The translations under genes and the position numbers were made by a program. From assembly GCF_040712315.1 (NCBI RefSeq), contig NC_134020.1, forward strand, positions 12,527,751 through 12,591,750: 64,000 nucleotides of DNA, in the 5' to 3' direction. The notes below the pieces were generated by a model. The model was not told the origin of the DNA and did no database searches. It worked only from the letters and a program-made list of their open reading frames with translations. Below, piece by piece: positions 32,728-43,418 of the stretch. The first letter of the stretch is position 1; each line of letters starts with the position of its first letter. The stretch comes from Castanea sativa. Its lineage: Eukaryota > Streptophyta > Magnoliopsida > Fagales > Fagaceae.

Positions 32728-33279
32728 TCTGTGAGCTTCGGTGACATAATCAAAAGAATAAGGGACAAATCATTTTTTTTCGATGTATGGCTCGAGCTCA
32801 ATCCACGCACACGACATACATCACGCATACATGGGGCAGGGTGCAACTCCGGAGAGCTGTGTGGGATTCGTATGTCTGTAGTCCTACCTTTGTTGCTCAG
32901 GAAATGAGCAATGATAAGTTCATTATCCCAAAACCTGTTTTGCCAATTGTAAGTCAATGATGAGTGACTCACTATCCTAGAGTCACTTAAAAGGAAAAAG
33001 AAAAACAAATAAGGGCATTTTTTGAGCTAACCCACCAAACAACAAAAGGATACAGTCTCTGTGGTGTCCATCCGGGACTCTTGCTGCAAACATCTCCAGG
33101 TCACTTCTTTCTCTTCCATTTCTAGGTAAGACTCTTGCCTTGGGTTGACCTTGGTCTCTATCTCTATCTCCATCTCTACCTTTTTCTACCGTGCTTACAT
33201 TTTCAATTCCCGAGGGATATGTGCATAAGAAGTCTTGATTGTTAAGTCCACTTGGGGGGGGGGGTGAAAACTTATTGAG
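32728..33279. other. element C: 3' untranslated sequence
   Basis: Non-coding stretch between the purine tract and the repeat block. A G10 run lies at 33253-33262. Minus-strand open frames of about 120 codons here have no recognisable domain and I do not call them. Confidence 0.5.
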
Positions 33280-33740
33280 GAGTAGGTAAATATGGGGAGG
33301 AATCTTCTGCCTCTTTAATGACTTATTTGGGGATGAGAAACTCGCCAAGGAGTAGTAGAAATGGATTCGCTGAGGAGTAGTGTAACTTTTGTAGATGTGA
33401 GATCCACTGGGAAGAATCTTCTAGTTCCTTCATGGTATTCTGAGGACTTTAAGGAAGAATCTTCTGCTTCCTCACTGGGGATACTTTAGGTGTACTCGAT
33501 CCACTAGGGAAGAATCTTCTACTTCTTCACTAGGAGATTGTTTAAATATGCTTAAGTCCATTGGGGAAGAATCTTCTGCTTTCTCCATGGGGATAATATT
33601 CTAGATATGATTGATCTACAGGGGAAGAATTTTCTGCTTCCTTAGTTAGGATAGTGTTCTTGAGTTTATGTGATCTGCTGGAAATGGTTTTGGGATGTAC
33701 ATGCTTTATTGGGGGGAAAAGTCTTCTGCTTCCTTTACTT
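33280..33740. repeat. element C: irregular tandem repeat of about 57 bp
   Basis: GGGGAAGAATCTTCTGCTTC or a close variant recurs near 33295, 33408, 33454, 33507, 33564, 33622 and 33717, often followed by CTCACTGGGG. Non-coding; the element's version of the 3' repeat block. Confidence 0.75.
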
Positions 33741-34083
33741 CTCCCTAGGGGGTCCTTGGTGACTATGTACGCAACTATGTTCTTACGTACATAGGTCTGT
33801 TCTTGAGGCTTTGCGTATGCGGGGTCCTATTTGCAAATATGGGCCTTGATCCACATACATGAGACACTTGGCAGAGGCCTTACTCTACCCATTTTCACTT
33901 CTGTTTCAATTGTTTCACTTCTATATGCAATCCTAGCACCCCTTTTTGTCATTTTTGTACTTAAACATCACTGCATCCTTCTTTTTACCTTTATTCTTGC
34001 ATCAAAAACATCATTTTTCATCATTCTCACTTGAATCAAGAATCTAATGTTATCTTCTTCTTTTGTAGTCCTCATCCCTTTAT

Positions 34084-35824
34084 GCTAGTTAAGGAAGCAC
34101 TAATAAGGTAGTTGAGTATTACAACCTCCTTATTCCCAAAACCAAGGCTTACATCCAGGAAGTGGACTTCGGGCCTATCCTTAGCTTTCTACTGGAAATG
34201 TCTACAAGTGCTACTTTGGTGCTATGCCTCATCGAGAGATGGTGGGATACTACTCATACCTTTCATATTGCTGTGCGAGAGATAACGGTGACTCCCTATG
34301 ACTTCTACCATATGACCAGCCTTAGCTTCGAAGGGTCCATAATTAATTTGGACGGCGTGTCGGCCATCCAGTTGGGTCTTGACATGTTAGGGAGGAAGTA
34401 CCCCACCTAGACCATTCATTACTTTGACTTGGTGTTGGATTACATGCTTCTCCCATAAAGGACTACAAAGGAGCGCGTCTGGATGGCTAGGGCTTTTCTT
34501 CTACATTTGTTGGGAGCTTATCTCTTCACTAATGGTGGGCAAACGGTGTCCCTAAGGTGGTTGACCATCTTTTAAGACTTTGGAGATGCACAAAGGGCCA
34601 ATTGGGGGCAGACATGTCTTGCCTATCTTAACTCTATCCTCGACACTCTTAGTTGGGGCACCTTACGGTAGCTTGTAGGGCCTTAGAAACTCCTTGAGGC
34701 TAGTTTTCTTTCCATCTCTTGTATTTTGATTTGTAGCTTATAGTCTTGCAAACTGTCATCTTGCAAACTGTACCATTTTGCAAACTATACCATTTTGAAA
34801 ACTGTACCATCTTGCAAACTGTACCATCTTGTATCTATCTTATGGCTTTTGCTTCCTTTTGTAGCGGTGGATTGTTAGGTATGGCCTCATAACTCCTGGC
34901 ACCAATCTAAATTTGAGTGAATTCCCTTGAGTGAAGGTCCACCTTGCTGGGTTAACTTTGGATGAGATAAGTTTAAGAGTTCCAATTTTCATGCTTCTTC
35001 ATGCATTTCCCTTAGGATACTTTTCTTCAAACCTTATGTATTATATGTTAACTGGACTCCATGGGCTGGCCATCCCCTTTTTGCTTCTCCGAATTTGGAA
35101 GCTGCTGTTATCATTGCTTCAGAGATTACCCAACCTTTCAAATGAGCTAGCTTGAGGGCATTCTACTTGGCAGAAAGGGTGCAACGTCAACTGGTGGGTA
35201 GAGATGACCCACGGATTTCGATGGATCCTCCAAAGTTCATATTTGCCCCACACTCCATGACCAATGTTGAGTACAATTCGTGGAGGAATGGCATTCCCTA
35301 CGTCAGGCGGCTCCTTGATGGATTGGACTAAGAGGAATTCAGTATCACTTGCCTCATGCCTTCCCTTACTGCTCAGGTATATGCTCAATCTCTTCTTCTT
35401 CTTTTCCTCTTCCTTTTAACTTGTTTATCATGGCTTTTAATAGTGGAAAACTATAGTAGGAGGAGCCTACTGTCGGTGAGTCGATTGATCCTCCACATCT
35501 CCCTTGGATAGTCTATGCTTACGGCCCTAATGGCTTTGCTTGGGAGCGCGTCGTGCCCCATGATCCCAATGTTATATGCTACCCTTTTTCTCCAAACACC
35601 CTGGCGGTGAGTTCTTCTATCCTTTTGTTCTTTGTTTCTTTTTTTTTTCCTTCCTATCCCTCATTTTTTTCCGGTCACTAACCCTATTTTCTTCAAACTA
35701 CAGCCTACCATCCAAGAGCATGAGGAGTTGGTATGGCTGGCTAGGAATCTCAAGCTATGGGTAACCAACTATTCAAGGAGCTTGTATGGTCCTGGAGGGG
35801 TGGCCTACCCAGCAGTGGTGGTGA

Positions 35825-35856
<32 letters not shown>

Positions 35857-35928
35857 ATGAGGAGGAGGATTCGGAAGCGACTCCCAGCTACCAACCAAGG
35901 AAGAGGCGACACCATTGATTACTTGTAG
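34084..35928 (+). pseudogene. element C: antisense plant mobile domain (PMD) gene, broken
   Basis: Plus strand, opposite to integrase. LCLIERWWDTTHTFHIAVRE, then ITVTPYDFYHMTSL and IQLGLDMLGRKYPT (34200-34410) fit the plant mobile domain (PMD), found in MAIL-type plant proteins and in transposons. The next segment has ARAFLLHLLGAYLFTNGG and ANWGQTCLAYLNSILDT, also typical. Later pieces carry SLYGPGGVAYPAV and end at a TAG near 35926-35928 after a (GAT)n tract. In-frame stops (for example 34408 and 34579) and intron-like gaps near 34700-34930 and 35370-35460 interrupt it. In plants PMD proteins act in gene silencing; whether the element copy does is unknown. Confidence 0.75.
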
Positions 35929-36451
35929 TCAAGACACATAGGCACACAACACATATATTTCTTTCCTTTTGTCACTTTTATTTTTTATTTTTTTTCTTTT
36001 AGCAGTCATTTGGATTCCATTTGAGGCAAAAGGTTGTACTTAAGAACATCTTTTTACATTTATATTTTTAATTGGAACTAGTACGTAATTTACAAGATAT
36101 ATGGTTAATTGTATGTTTCTATACAATATTGCCTCTTTAATGCTTGAAATCTTGTGCTTGAAATATGCCTTGAATGATCCTTTAGGTGGTAGGAACCCTA
36201 GGGATGCCTTAGAGTGGGAAAACCATGCTTAAAATAGGGGAGAATGAGTTTCTGCCAAGCATTGTGCATACGTGAGGATGGGCCTGCGTACGCAGTTTTG
36301 ACTTTGCATACGCAGTGTTGACCTTTCGTATGTGGGCCGTGAGTTAGAGGAAACCCTAACCGTCCTAATTAAGTATAAAAGTAGTCGTTTAGGTCTCAAA
36401 ACCGTCACCAACGTATTTTCAACTTAGAGAGCACTTTCCTAAGGTCCCCTA
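35929..36451 (+). promoter_or_regulatory. spacer with TATA box between element C's two antisense genes
   Basis: No gene. TATAAAA at 36374-36380 lies about 75 bp before the ATG at 36452, with an AACTTAGAGAGCACTTTCC leader. It suggests that the second antisense gene is transcribed separately. T- and A-rich runs fill 35960-36100. Confidence 0.5.
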
Positions 36452-37203
36452 ATGGTAGAAAATTCTCCACTCGATGTCTCAGCTTGGATTAGGAGGCTTG
36501 GTCCTGATTTCAAGGACTTCATCACACCCTATGGTCTTTCTTGTGTCTTTCCATACCTTTAAATAATGGTGGATGAGCCTCTTCTTTATGCTGCTGCCAA
36601 CTATTGGGTCCCTACTTGGTTTGTTTTCTGCTTCAATGGAGTAGAATTATGCCCCACTATCAAAGAATTTGGTGCCATCATGAGTGAAATAGAGATTGAC
36701 GATCTCGTCTTCCTTACCATGGGTGGGGATCTCCCTTCTTTGCAACAAGTTGTGTTAGGCAACCCTCTTACTACGGTAAAAAGGTGGTGTGTCTTTGGCA
36801 AACTCAACCTTACCTTAATTTTTGCACGCTTTTCCAACTTAGCCATTCCTGTGGATGAGAGGCTACGTTCATATTTTCTTCATGCCTTTTGCTTATGTGC
36901 TCTTGCAAGGTACCACTTGGTCTAAAGGTCATATTGTATGGACCTTCAAATGTGCATGGTGGTTTATGAGATAAAGAGAGGTAACCTGATAGGCTTGATC
37001 TTGGCGAAAAACCTCAATGGTTTGGATGCCTTTCATAGGAAGGAAGAAAGCTTTTTTGTGGGAAGTCCTCTTCTTCTCCAGGTATAATCCCTAACTTTTG
37101 TTTAGGTTCTTAACCTAGCAGGATTCCTCTAATTTTGCATGGGTTGCCTTTCGATTTCAACCTATTGAGGCACCTTATATTGTCTTTCATTATTATTTAT
37201 TTA

Positions 37204-37235
<32 letters not shown>

Positions 37236-37552
37236 CAGATATGGCTACAAGAAAGGCTTTGGTTGCTTCAACATCCTACCGTACCCCCCAGCACATACAT
37301 CCCTAGGCATTTTAGGGACCATTGGCTTCATCAAAATGACATGAGCTTTGAGGCGTACATGGAACTTATGGGTCTCATCAAGGAGACTGAAATTCAAGGG
37401 GTCATGGAGTGGATGACTAGAGGCATTGCTTCTCCTCGATACATCTATCCTACTGCGAGGTATAAGCAATGGTTAGAGGATGACATGAAGTGGATTCTGA
37501 GGGATGAGAAAGCTTACATGAGGACTAGCAAGAAAGTAAGGAGGGCTGAGTG
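36452..37552 (+). pseudogene. element C: second antisense gene, DUF7745-like
   Basis: Plus strand. It starts MVENSPLDVSAWIRRLGPDF at 36452; one in-frame TAA at 36560-36562 breaks the frame, which continues with MVDEPLLYAAANYWVPTWFV, FNGVELCPTIKEFGAIMSE and LRSYFLHAFCLCALARYHLV to 36925. After a gap with a likely intron (acceptor before 37238) a second exon runs to a TGA at 37550-37552, with YIPRHFRDHWLHQ and YIYPTARYKQWLED. The CPTIEEF-type motif and layout are those of DUF7745, a domain of unknown function frequent in plant Gypsy elements (from memory, not tested). T-rich and (TA)n tracts lie at 37195-37236. Confidence 0.6.
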
Positions 37553-37943
37553 ACTACCTTGATATGCCTCATATTTTACTTTTCTGCACTTTATGAATCT
37601 CATGTTTTTGTTTTTGAATTTAATAAAGGATTGGAGTGTTTAAATCCCCTATGAAAACAATCTTGTTACCTTTTAATTTGAACAATAAGAGAATCATTTT
37701 TCTTTTATCTTTGCTTATTGTCATCCCATTCCTTTGTTTTTTCTTTTTTCTTTTCTTTTTTCCTTTGCCATGTATTTTTTGCCCATGATGTCCCTTCAGG
37801 AATTTTTTCCATGCCCAAGGTCTTTTCTCCTAACTTTTGCCTAGACTGCCTTTTTTGGTTTTCAATCTAGTGGGCTTCTTTATGCTTAAGTTTTGCCTAG
37901 GCTGCCCTTTCAAGTTTTCAACCTAGTAGGATTTTTTTCTTCT
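37553..37943. other. element C: spacer between antisense gene and integrase
   Basis: Non-coding, with a pyrimidine-rich block (37730-37770) and a roughly 75-bp segment containing CCTAGACTGCC or CCTAGGCTGCC and AACCTAGT repeated (37838-37930). Confidence 0.5.
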
Positions 37944-39178
37944 TTAAATGTTGTATTTTCGGATTCTATTCATGTTAATTGGGCGAAGCATCTCTTCCCC
38001 ATCCAAATTTGTGATCCTCGTAGCACCTCCAAACATCATCTTCTTAATAATAAAAGGTCCAAACCACCTTGGCTTCATCTTTCCTCTTGGATCAAATGTC
38101 TCATCTATAAGCACCTTTAGGACCAAGTCCCCTTATTTAAGGTTTCTCAGTTTCATTTTCTTGTTGAATGCTCTAGCAATCCTTTTTTTGGGTACCCTTG
38201 TGCTTGATATTGTGCCCTAGCCCTCTTCTCATCTATCAATGCCAATTGTTCATATCTTGCCTTAGCCCAATCCTCTTCTAGGACCTTGGTTTCCACCAAT
38301 ACCCTCAAAGATTGTATTTCCACCTCAATAGGAAGTATCGCCTCACTACCATAAACAAAAGAGTAAGTTATTGCCCTAGTCAACACACGGATAGAAGTTC
38401 TTTAACCTATAAGGCAAACAGAAGCTTCTCAGGTCAATCTTTGTATGTCACTACCATCTTGGCTAGGATGTTCTTCACATTCTTATTAGGTGCTTCAACG
38501 GCCCCATTAGCTTGTGGTCGATATGGTGAAGACTTGTGATGCTCAATTCTATATTCTTCCATGACTCTCCGAACTTCACCTTTAAAGTGGGAACTGTTAT
38601 CAGAGATCATCTCTTGGGGCACCTCAAACCAACATATGATGTTGTTTTCTAATAACCGAGCCATATGCTTAGCCTTCAATACAGAGTAGAAGGCTGCTTC
38701 CACTCGCTTTGTGAAATAGTCAATTGCCACCAGGATGTATTCATGCCCATTTGAAGCCTTAGGAGCTATCCTTTCGATCACATCAATGATCCAAACTAAG
38801 AACGGCCATGGAGAATTCATGCTATACAACTCATTAGTATATGGTTCAAGTAGGTGTGTGTCTGACAATCGTGGCAACTCTTCACATAATCCACACAATT
38901 AGTCTCCATTGTATTCCAATAGTACCCCATCCTTAGGATTTTCTTGGCTAACATTCTCCCATTCATATGAGGGCCACAAATCCCTTGATGAACTTCTTCC
39001 ATTACCTTCTCGGCTTCATCATTCTTCAAGCAATGAAAGTGTATACCATCGTAGGACCTTTTATAGAGTTTTCCTCCACATAGGATGTATTGTATTCCAT
39101 CATCCTAATGGAACGACGTTCTCTCTTGTTGGCACCATTCGGATATGCCCCTTGATGATATACAAAAAATCAGTAGGC
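37944..39178 (-). pseudogene. element C: Ty3/Gypsy integrase, broken
   Basis: Minus strand. The H2C2 zinc finger is at 39029-38817 (H near VHQGICGPHMNG, then CHDCQTH). The core has FLVWIIDVIERI with the first Asp, MISDNSSHFKG with the second, and SPYRPQANGAVEA ahead of the third (E in GAVEA). The end includes TYSFVYGSEAILPIEVEI and the GPF-type stretch MKPRWFGPFIIKKM. Frame breaks lie near 38380-38434 and 38830. Everything upstream (RNase H, RT, protease, gag) is absent because element D begins at about 39179. Confidence 0.87.
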
Positions 39179-39786
39179 TGAATGCTCTAGGCTTCAATGG
39201 GCTTGAGGTTGTCTGGAAGGCTTGAAAAGAAAGAAACACAAGATCAAAGGTGACAGGGTGATCCAGCCAAGAACCCTCTGATACTTAAGTTAGTTTTTCT
39301 CTCTAGAACTCAATAATTCCAACTTTAAGAGTAGTGGAAACTTACTTTCATTTGTTGTGGATGAGTCCTTATATAGTGAGCTTTGGAGTGGTTACTAGTT
39401 TAGTAACTTCCTCAATATGTGTGGAAGTTAAAAGGTTTAGACTTAACTTCCACAACTGCTATAGAAGTTAGAATGTTCAATCTTATCTTCTACGATTGCC
39501 ATTGGAAGTTAAGTACTCAGTGGGAAGTTACAATGATGAACAAGGATTTTGCTCATACTTCAAAATAGTAGAACGTGATCCGAATTATAAGCCTCTGTAC
39601 ATAAATCCATTCTGAAAATTTTCTAAGTGTTGAGGGGTCGTCTAGGTGCTTCCTTGATGGACGACCCTCAAGCCCATGGACGACTTCTTGACGATGGATG
39701 ACCTTCTTTATGTTGGGCTCACCTTTCAGGCTCTGGATGGCTCTTATGGACGAATTGGAGATGGTTCAATTTTTAGTTCACCATTA
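39179..39786 (-). repeat. element D: 3' LTR (borders tentative)
   Basis: Text such as GATACTTAAGTTAG also occurs in B's LTR (24940), which supports an LTR call. The right border is set where the minus strand reads AAGGGAGTAAC, a purine tract like those of A and B. The left border TGAATGCTC is set where integrase C stops. No target duplication could be checked, as the other end of D is not in the window. Confidence 0.55.
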
Positions 39787-40196
39787 GTTACTCCCTTGTC
39801 CAAGGGTTGTCTAAAGTACTGTAGTATTTACTGTTCACTTTTGACTCATGTCAGTACTTTAATGGTTAAATGTCCTGCCACATGTCGTCATTACTCTGGC
39901 TGAATTTTATTGTTCCAAATCGTGCCACATGTCATAATCTTATTGGTTGACTTGTCAGGTCGATTCAATTTTTCGAGGAAAACGCCATGTGTTGTCTTGT
40001 GGCTAGTCCACGTCGCTTTGCTGACCTCACCTCTGGGCCCTATAAGTATGTGCATTCTCTCTCTTACCCTTCACTTTTCTCATAATTTCTCTTCTGCCAT
40101 CTCGTCCAAGAGCCTCGTTTAGCCTTCATCTTTTAGTCTCGTCAGGTACTTCCTTCCTCTTATCCTTAGGTTTTCGGTTTAATCTTTCTTCCAATT
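39787..40196 (+). promoter_or_regulatory. element D: promoter and leader of the antisense gene
   Basis: TATAAGT at 40041-40047 is followed by a pyrimidine-rich leader (TTCTCTCTCTTACCCTTCAC) and the ATG at 40197. ACATGTC and CCACATGT occur several times just upstream. CGTCAG followed by GTACTT near 40143 could be a leader splice donor. Confidence 0.5.
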
Positions 40197-41347
40197 ATGT
40201 CTGCGTTTAGTAGTAGTTTAGAAATAGAGATAGACGAATATCAGGGCATGTCTTCTGGAAGCGGTGGTACCTATGAGAGTGGTGAGGGTAGCACCAGAAA
40301 TAGTAATGATAGTAGTTCCTTAGATGAGCATTATTCATCTAGGGTTCCTGGTTTTCCTTTGGAGGAATTCTAGAAAATGCAACGTAGGATGGCTTCTGGG
40401 GCAGAGGCTAGCTCGTCCAGAAGATCACCTAGTCCTCCTCGGGGTGAAGAGGAGGATGAAGAAGAGGAGGAAGACAATATAATTTATAGTTGTGCTCCTG
40501 AGGTAGTGTCTACTCTAGATACGCCTAAGTTAAAAAACCTTGTAGGTAGATATCAAATTCCTATAGAGGTTAGGCCTTGCCTACTTGAAGAGGGGGAATG
40601 GTGTTGTTCTCCTTCTTCTGGTATTGGTGTATATACATCTTACCTTCTAGCAGGTCTTAGTTTCCCCTTAAACTCTTTTTGTAGAGGTTTCTTCCATAGG
40701 TTAGGTATTGGACCAAACCAGCTCAACCCCAATGGATGGAGGATGATAGCTGCCATGCAGGTGCTATGGCGTGAGGCATTGGAAGGGAACTATCCAATTA
40801 CAGTGGATGAGTTCCTTTACTATTATAAGCCTTCAAAGATAAAACAATCCGCTGGTTTTAACCAGCTCTCGTCTAGGGGCCCTCATTCTATTTTGATAAA
40901 GGGCTATTGTTCTTCGGACATGCTTTGGAAGACTGAATTCTTTATTATTTCTAGAAATTGGGCTAGGGACCCAATTGATGTAAATAGTGCACCCTCTCTT
41001 CCTTTTACTAGCCCCCTAGGTCATATTCGGCCTGAAGGTATGTCTTCCTTCCATTCTTTCTTTTATTTTCTCTAACTTTTTTTACTTGTCTAACCTTCCA
41101 GTGTATTGGTGCAGCTGTTACTCGTCCACGCTTGGATAAATTTTATTTGGATCGTATCGACCAAGCATGTGCCTTCCCTGAGAGATCCTTCCACAACTTA
41201 GTGACTCTTAGTTGCCAAGCTTGCACATAAGAAGACTACTCGTTGAAGGATCATCCACCTCCTCTTTTTTCTTTTTTTCTTTTTTTAACTAACCCCGTCT
41301 TTCTTCCCATAGGGTTGGCCACCATGAAGGAAAACAAGGAAAAATCT
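40197..41347 (+). pseudogene. element D: antisense Transposase_28-like gene, 5' part
   Basis: Plus strand. From ATG 40197 the frame runs through a Ser/Gly/Glu-rich N-terminus, one in-frame TAG (40371-40373), then an acidic tract and the core with IGVYTSYLLAGLSFPLNSFC, FFHRLGIGPNQLNPNGWRMI and DEFLYYYKPSKI. This is the putative gypsy-type transposon domain (Transposase_28). A likely intron spans about 41039-41101 (GTATGT...TTCCAG), with more coding text after it (DKFYLDRIDQACAFPERSF). Copia E cuts it at 41347; it resumes at 46567. Confidence 0.75.
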
Positions 41348-41709
41348 TGTTGGGAAGTTTAGACCCCGGTTGATAGAATTAACAAGTTTTGAACCCAAGT
41401 TGTTAATTAGATTTATTATGCATAAAACTTGTTAAAACAAACAAACAAACATCAATATCATGTCAAAATCATATGCAGCGGAAAAGTAAATAAGACAAGA
41501 TATGATGACCTAGGAAAACCAATGAAACCAGCCAGTTTCACAGTAAAAAACATTGGTCATCATATCTTGTCTTATTTACTTTTCCGCTACATATGATTTT
41601 GACATGATAATGATATTTGTTTGTTTTAACAAGTTTTATAAATAATAAAATTAACAACTTGGGTTTAAAACTTGTTAATTCTATCAACTGAGGTCTAAAT
41701 TTAACAACA
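41348..41709. repeat. element E: palindromic 5' end made of two inverted LTR fragments
   Basis: 41348-41550 is the reverse complement of the last 200 or so bases of E's LTR; 41551-41709 is the same LTR end in direct orientation. Together they form a long imperfect hairpin with a loop of about 30 bp. The first 800 or more bases of a normal 5' LTR, including any promoter, are missing. Confidence 0.85.
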
Positions 41710-41711
41710 AG

Positions 41712-41723
41712 TGGTATCAGAGC
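41712..41723 (+). promoter_or_regulatory. element E: primer-binding site
   Basis: TGGTATCAGAGC two bases after the LTR end, complementary to the 3' end of initiator tRNA-Met, the standard Copia primer site. Confidence 0.9.
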
Positions 41724-41777
41724 GGGTACACTCTGATTGGATAAATTTCCTGAGTGTGATCCTTGACCCCCGTTGTC

Positions 41778-43418
41778 ATGGATCATGGACAATCTCTTTT
41801 GATTCCTCCTTTATTTGATGGCATTAATTATGCATACTGGAAAGCTCGTATGAAAATTTTCTTGCAGGCTTTAGGTGAATAGGTATGGCAAGCTGTTGAA
41901 GTTGGCTGGATTAAGTTAAAGGAATCACCGGTGGATTGGGATGATGTAATAGTCATAGCGGCAAATTTCAACAGTAGGGCCTTGAATGCTTTGCTTTGTG
42001 GGGTGACCAATGAGGAATTCAAGAAAATATCATCCACGAAAGTTGCCAAGGAAACATGGACAATTCTTGAGACCACCTATGAAGGTACCATGGCTGTATG
42101 GACTGTGAAGCTTTAAAGACTCACTAGTAGCTTTGAAGAAATAAAGATGGAGGAGGATGAGACCTTTGATGAGTTCTATGCTAAACTCATGGATATTGTG
42201 AATTCTGCTTTCAATTTTGGAGAATCTATTATGGAATCCAAAATTGTTAGGAAAATCCTTAGGTCCTTACCTATAAGATTCCACGCCAAGATCACTACCA
42301 TTGAAGAAGCAAAGGACATTGATCAAATTCCTCTGACTGAGATTGTAGGGAACCTTCAAACCTACGAGATGAGATTAGGCTCGATGGGAAAAGGTGGAAA
42401 GAGTAAAAACTTGGCTCTTAAAGGTATAGAGGAAGAGATTGAGGACTCTGAAGATGAAGATGAAGATGAAGATGAAGATGAAGATGAAGATGATGATGAG
42501 GATGAGGATCTAACCTTCATAACTGATAAGATTATCAAGCTTCTTTATTTTAGGAAAAAGGATAAGGGCAAACCTCCTAGGAAATCTAAATCCTCTAGGA
42601 AGGGTAAGAATGAGAAACCCCTAATCAAATGCCATGAATGCAAGGGTTTTGGTCATACGAGGATAGAGTGTCCAAACTATCTTATGAGGGAAAAGGCCAA
42701 GAAGTTAGAAGATAAACGGTTGGTTACTACTTGGAGTGACATTGAGAATGACTCTTCTGATGAGTATGTGGATAAATGAAGTCACATTATGGCCTTTGCT
42801 GCATCAACCGATAAGGTGATTGTGGAGAGTGCTAGTGATAATGAGGATTCTTCTGATGATGAATTACCCAAGAAGATGACCCTTCAGGAAGCCTATGATA
42901 AGCTATGCACTGAATTCATAAAATCTGAAAAGACTTCTCATCTTTTTAGAAAAGAGCTTAGTGAGGTAAAAACTGAAAAGGCTGATCTGTTAGTCAAACT
43001 AGATGAGACTACAGAGTTAGTTGAGACTCTCATTGTGGAGAACACCTCATTAGAAGAGAAGGTTAAGAATCTCGAGGTTGAGCTTGGTCAAGCTAGAACT
43101 CAAATAGAGAGGATGTCTAGTGCAAAGCTTGATAAGGTCTTGAGTGCTCAAAAGCCTAATTCTGATAAGACTAGCTTAGGATATGCTGTCTCCTCCAGCC
43201 CCTCCTCTTGCACGGCTTCTTGATCAAGGACTGTCATTGTGCCTCAATCCGAGAAAGGTAATAAAGGTATGAAATCCAAAACTGTTTTGGCTAATTCTAA
43301 ATCCTTTGTTAGATCTTATGTTTGTCACCATTGTGGTGTTTCTGGACACATTTGTCCTAATTGCTTTAAGTTGTATCCTCAAAAGCGAGTTTCCAAAAGG
43401 TCACAGGTTTCCTCTTAA
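41778..43418 (+). pseudogene. gag: element E: Copia gag, one frame with four in-frame stops
   Basis: A single frame of 546 codons from ATG 41778 to TAA 43416-43418, interrupted only by stops at 41880, 42114, 42777 and 43221. It starts MDHGQSLLIPPLFDGINYAY, has the WKARMKIFLQAL and ETWTILETTYEG blocks of the gag-polypeptide of LTR Copia family (UBN2-type), a Glu/Asp tract near 42450-42510, zinc knuckle CHECKGFGHTRIEC, a coiled coil (42900-43130) and a second knuckle CHHCGVSGHICPNC. Two knuckles with a coiled coil between point to the SIRE/Maximus lineage. Pol should follow but does not. Confidence 0.9.

Noticed and set aside
32628..33348. Two minus-strand frames of about 120 codons in element C
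   Set aside because: They overlap the LTR edge and the 3' non-coding region and show no domain.
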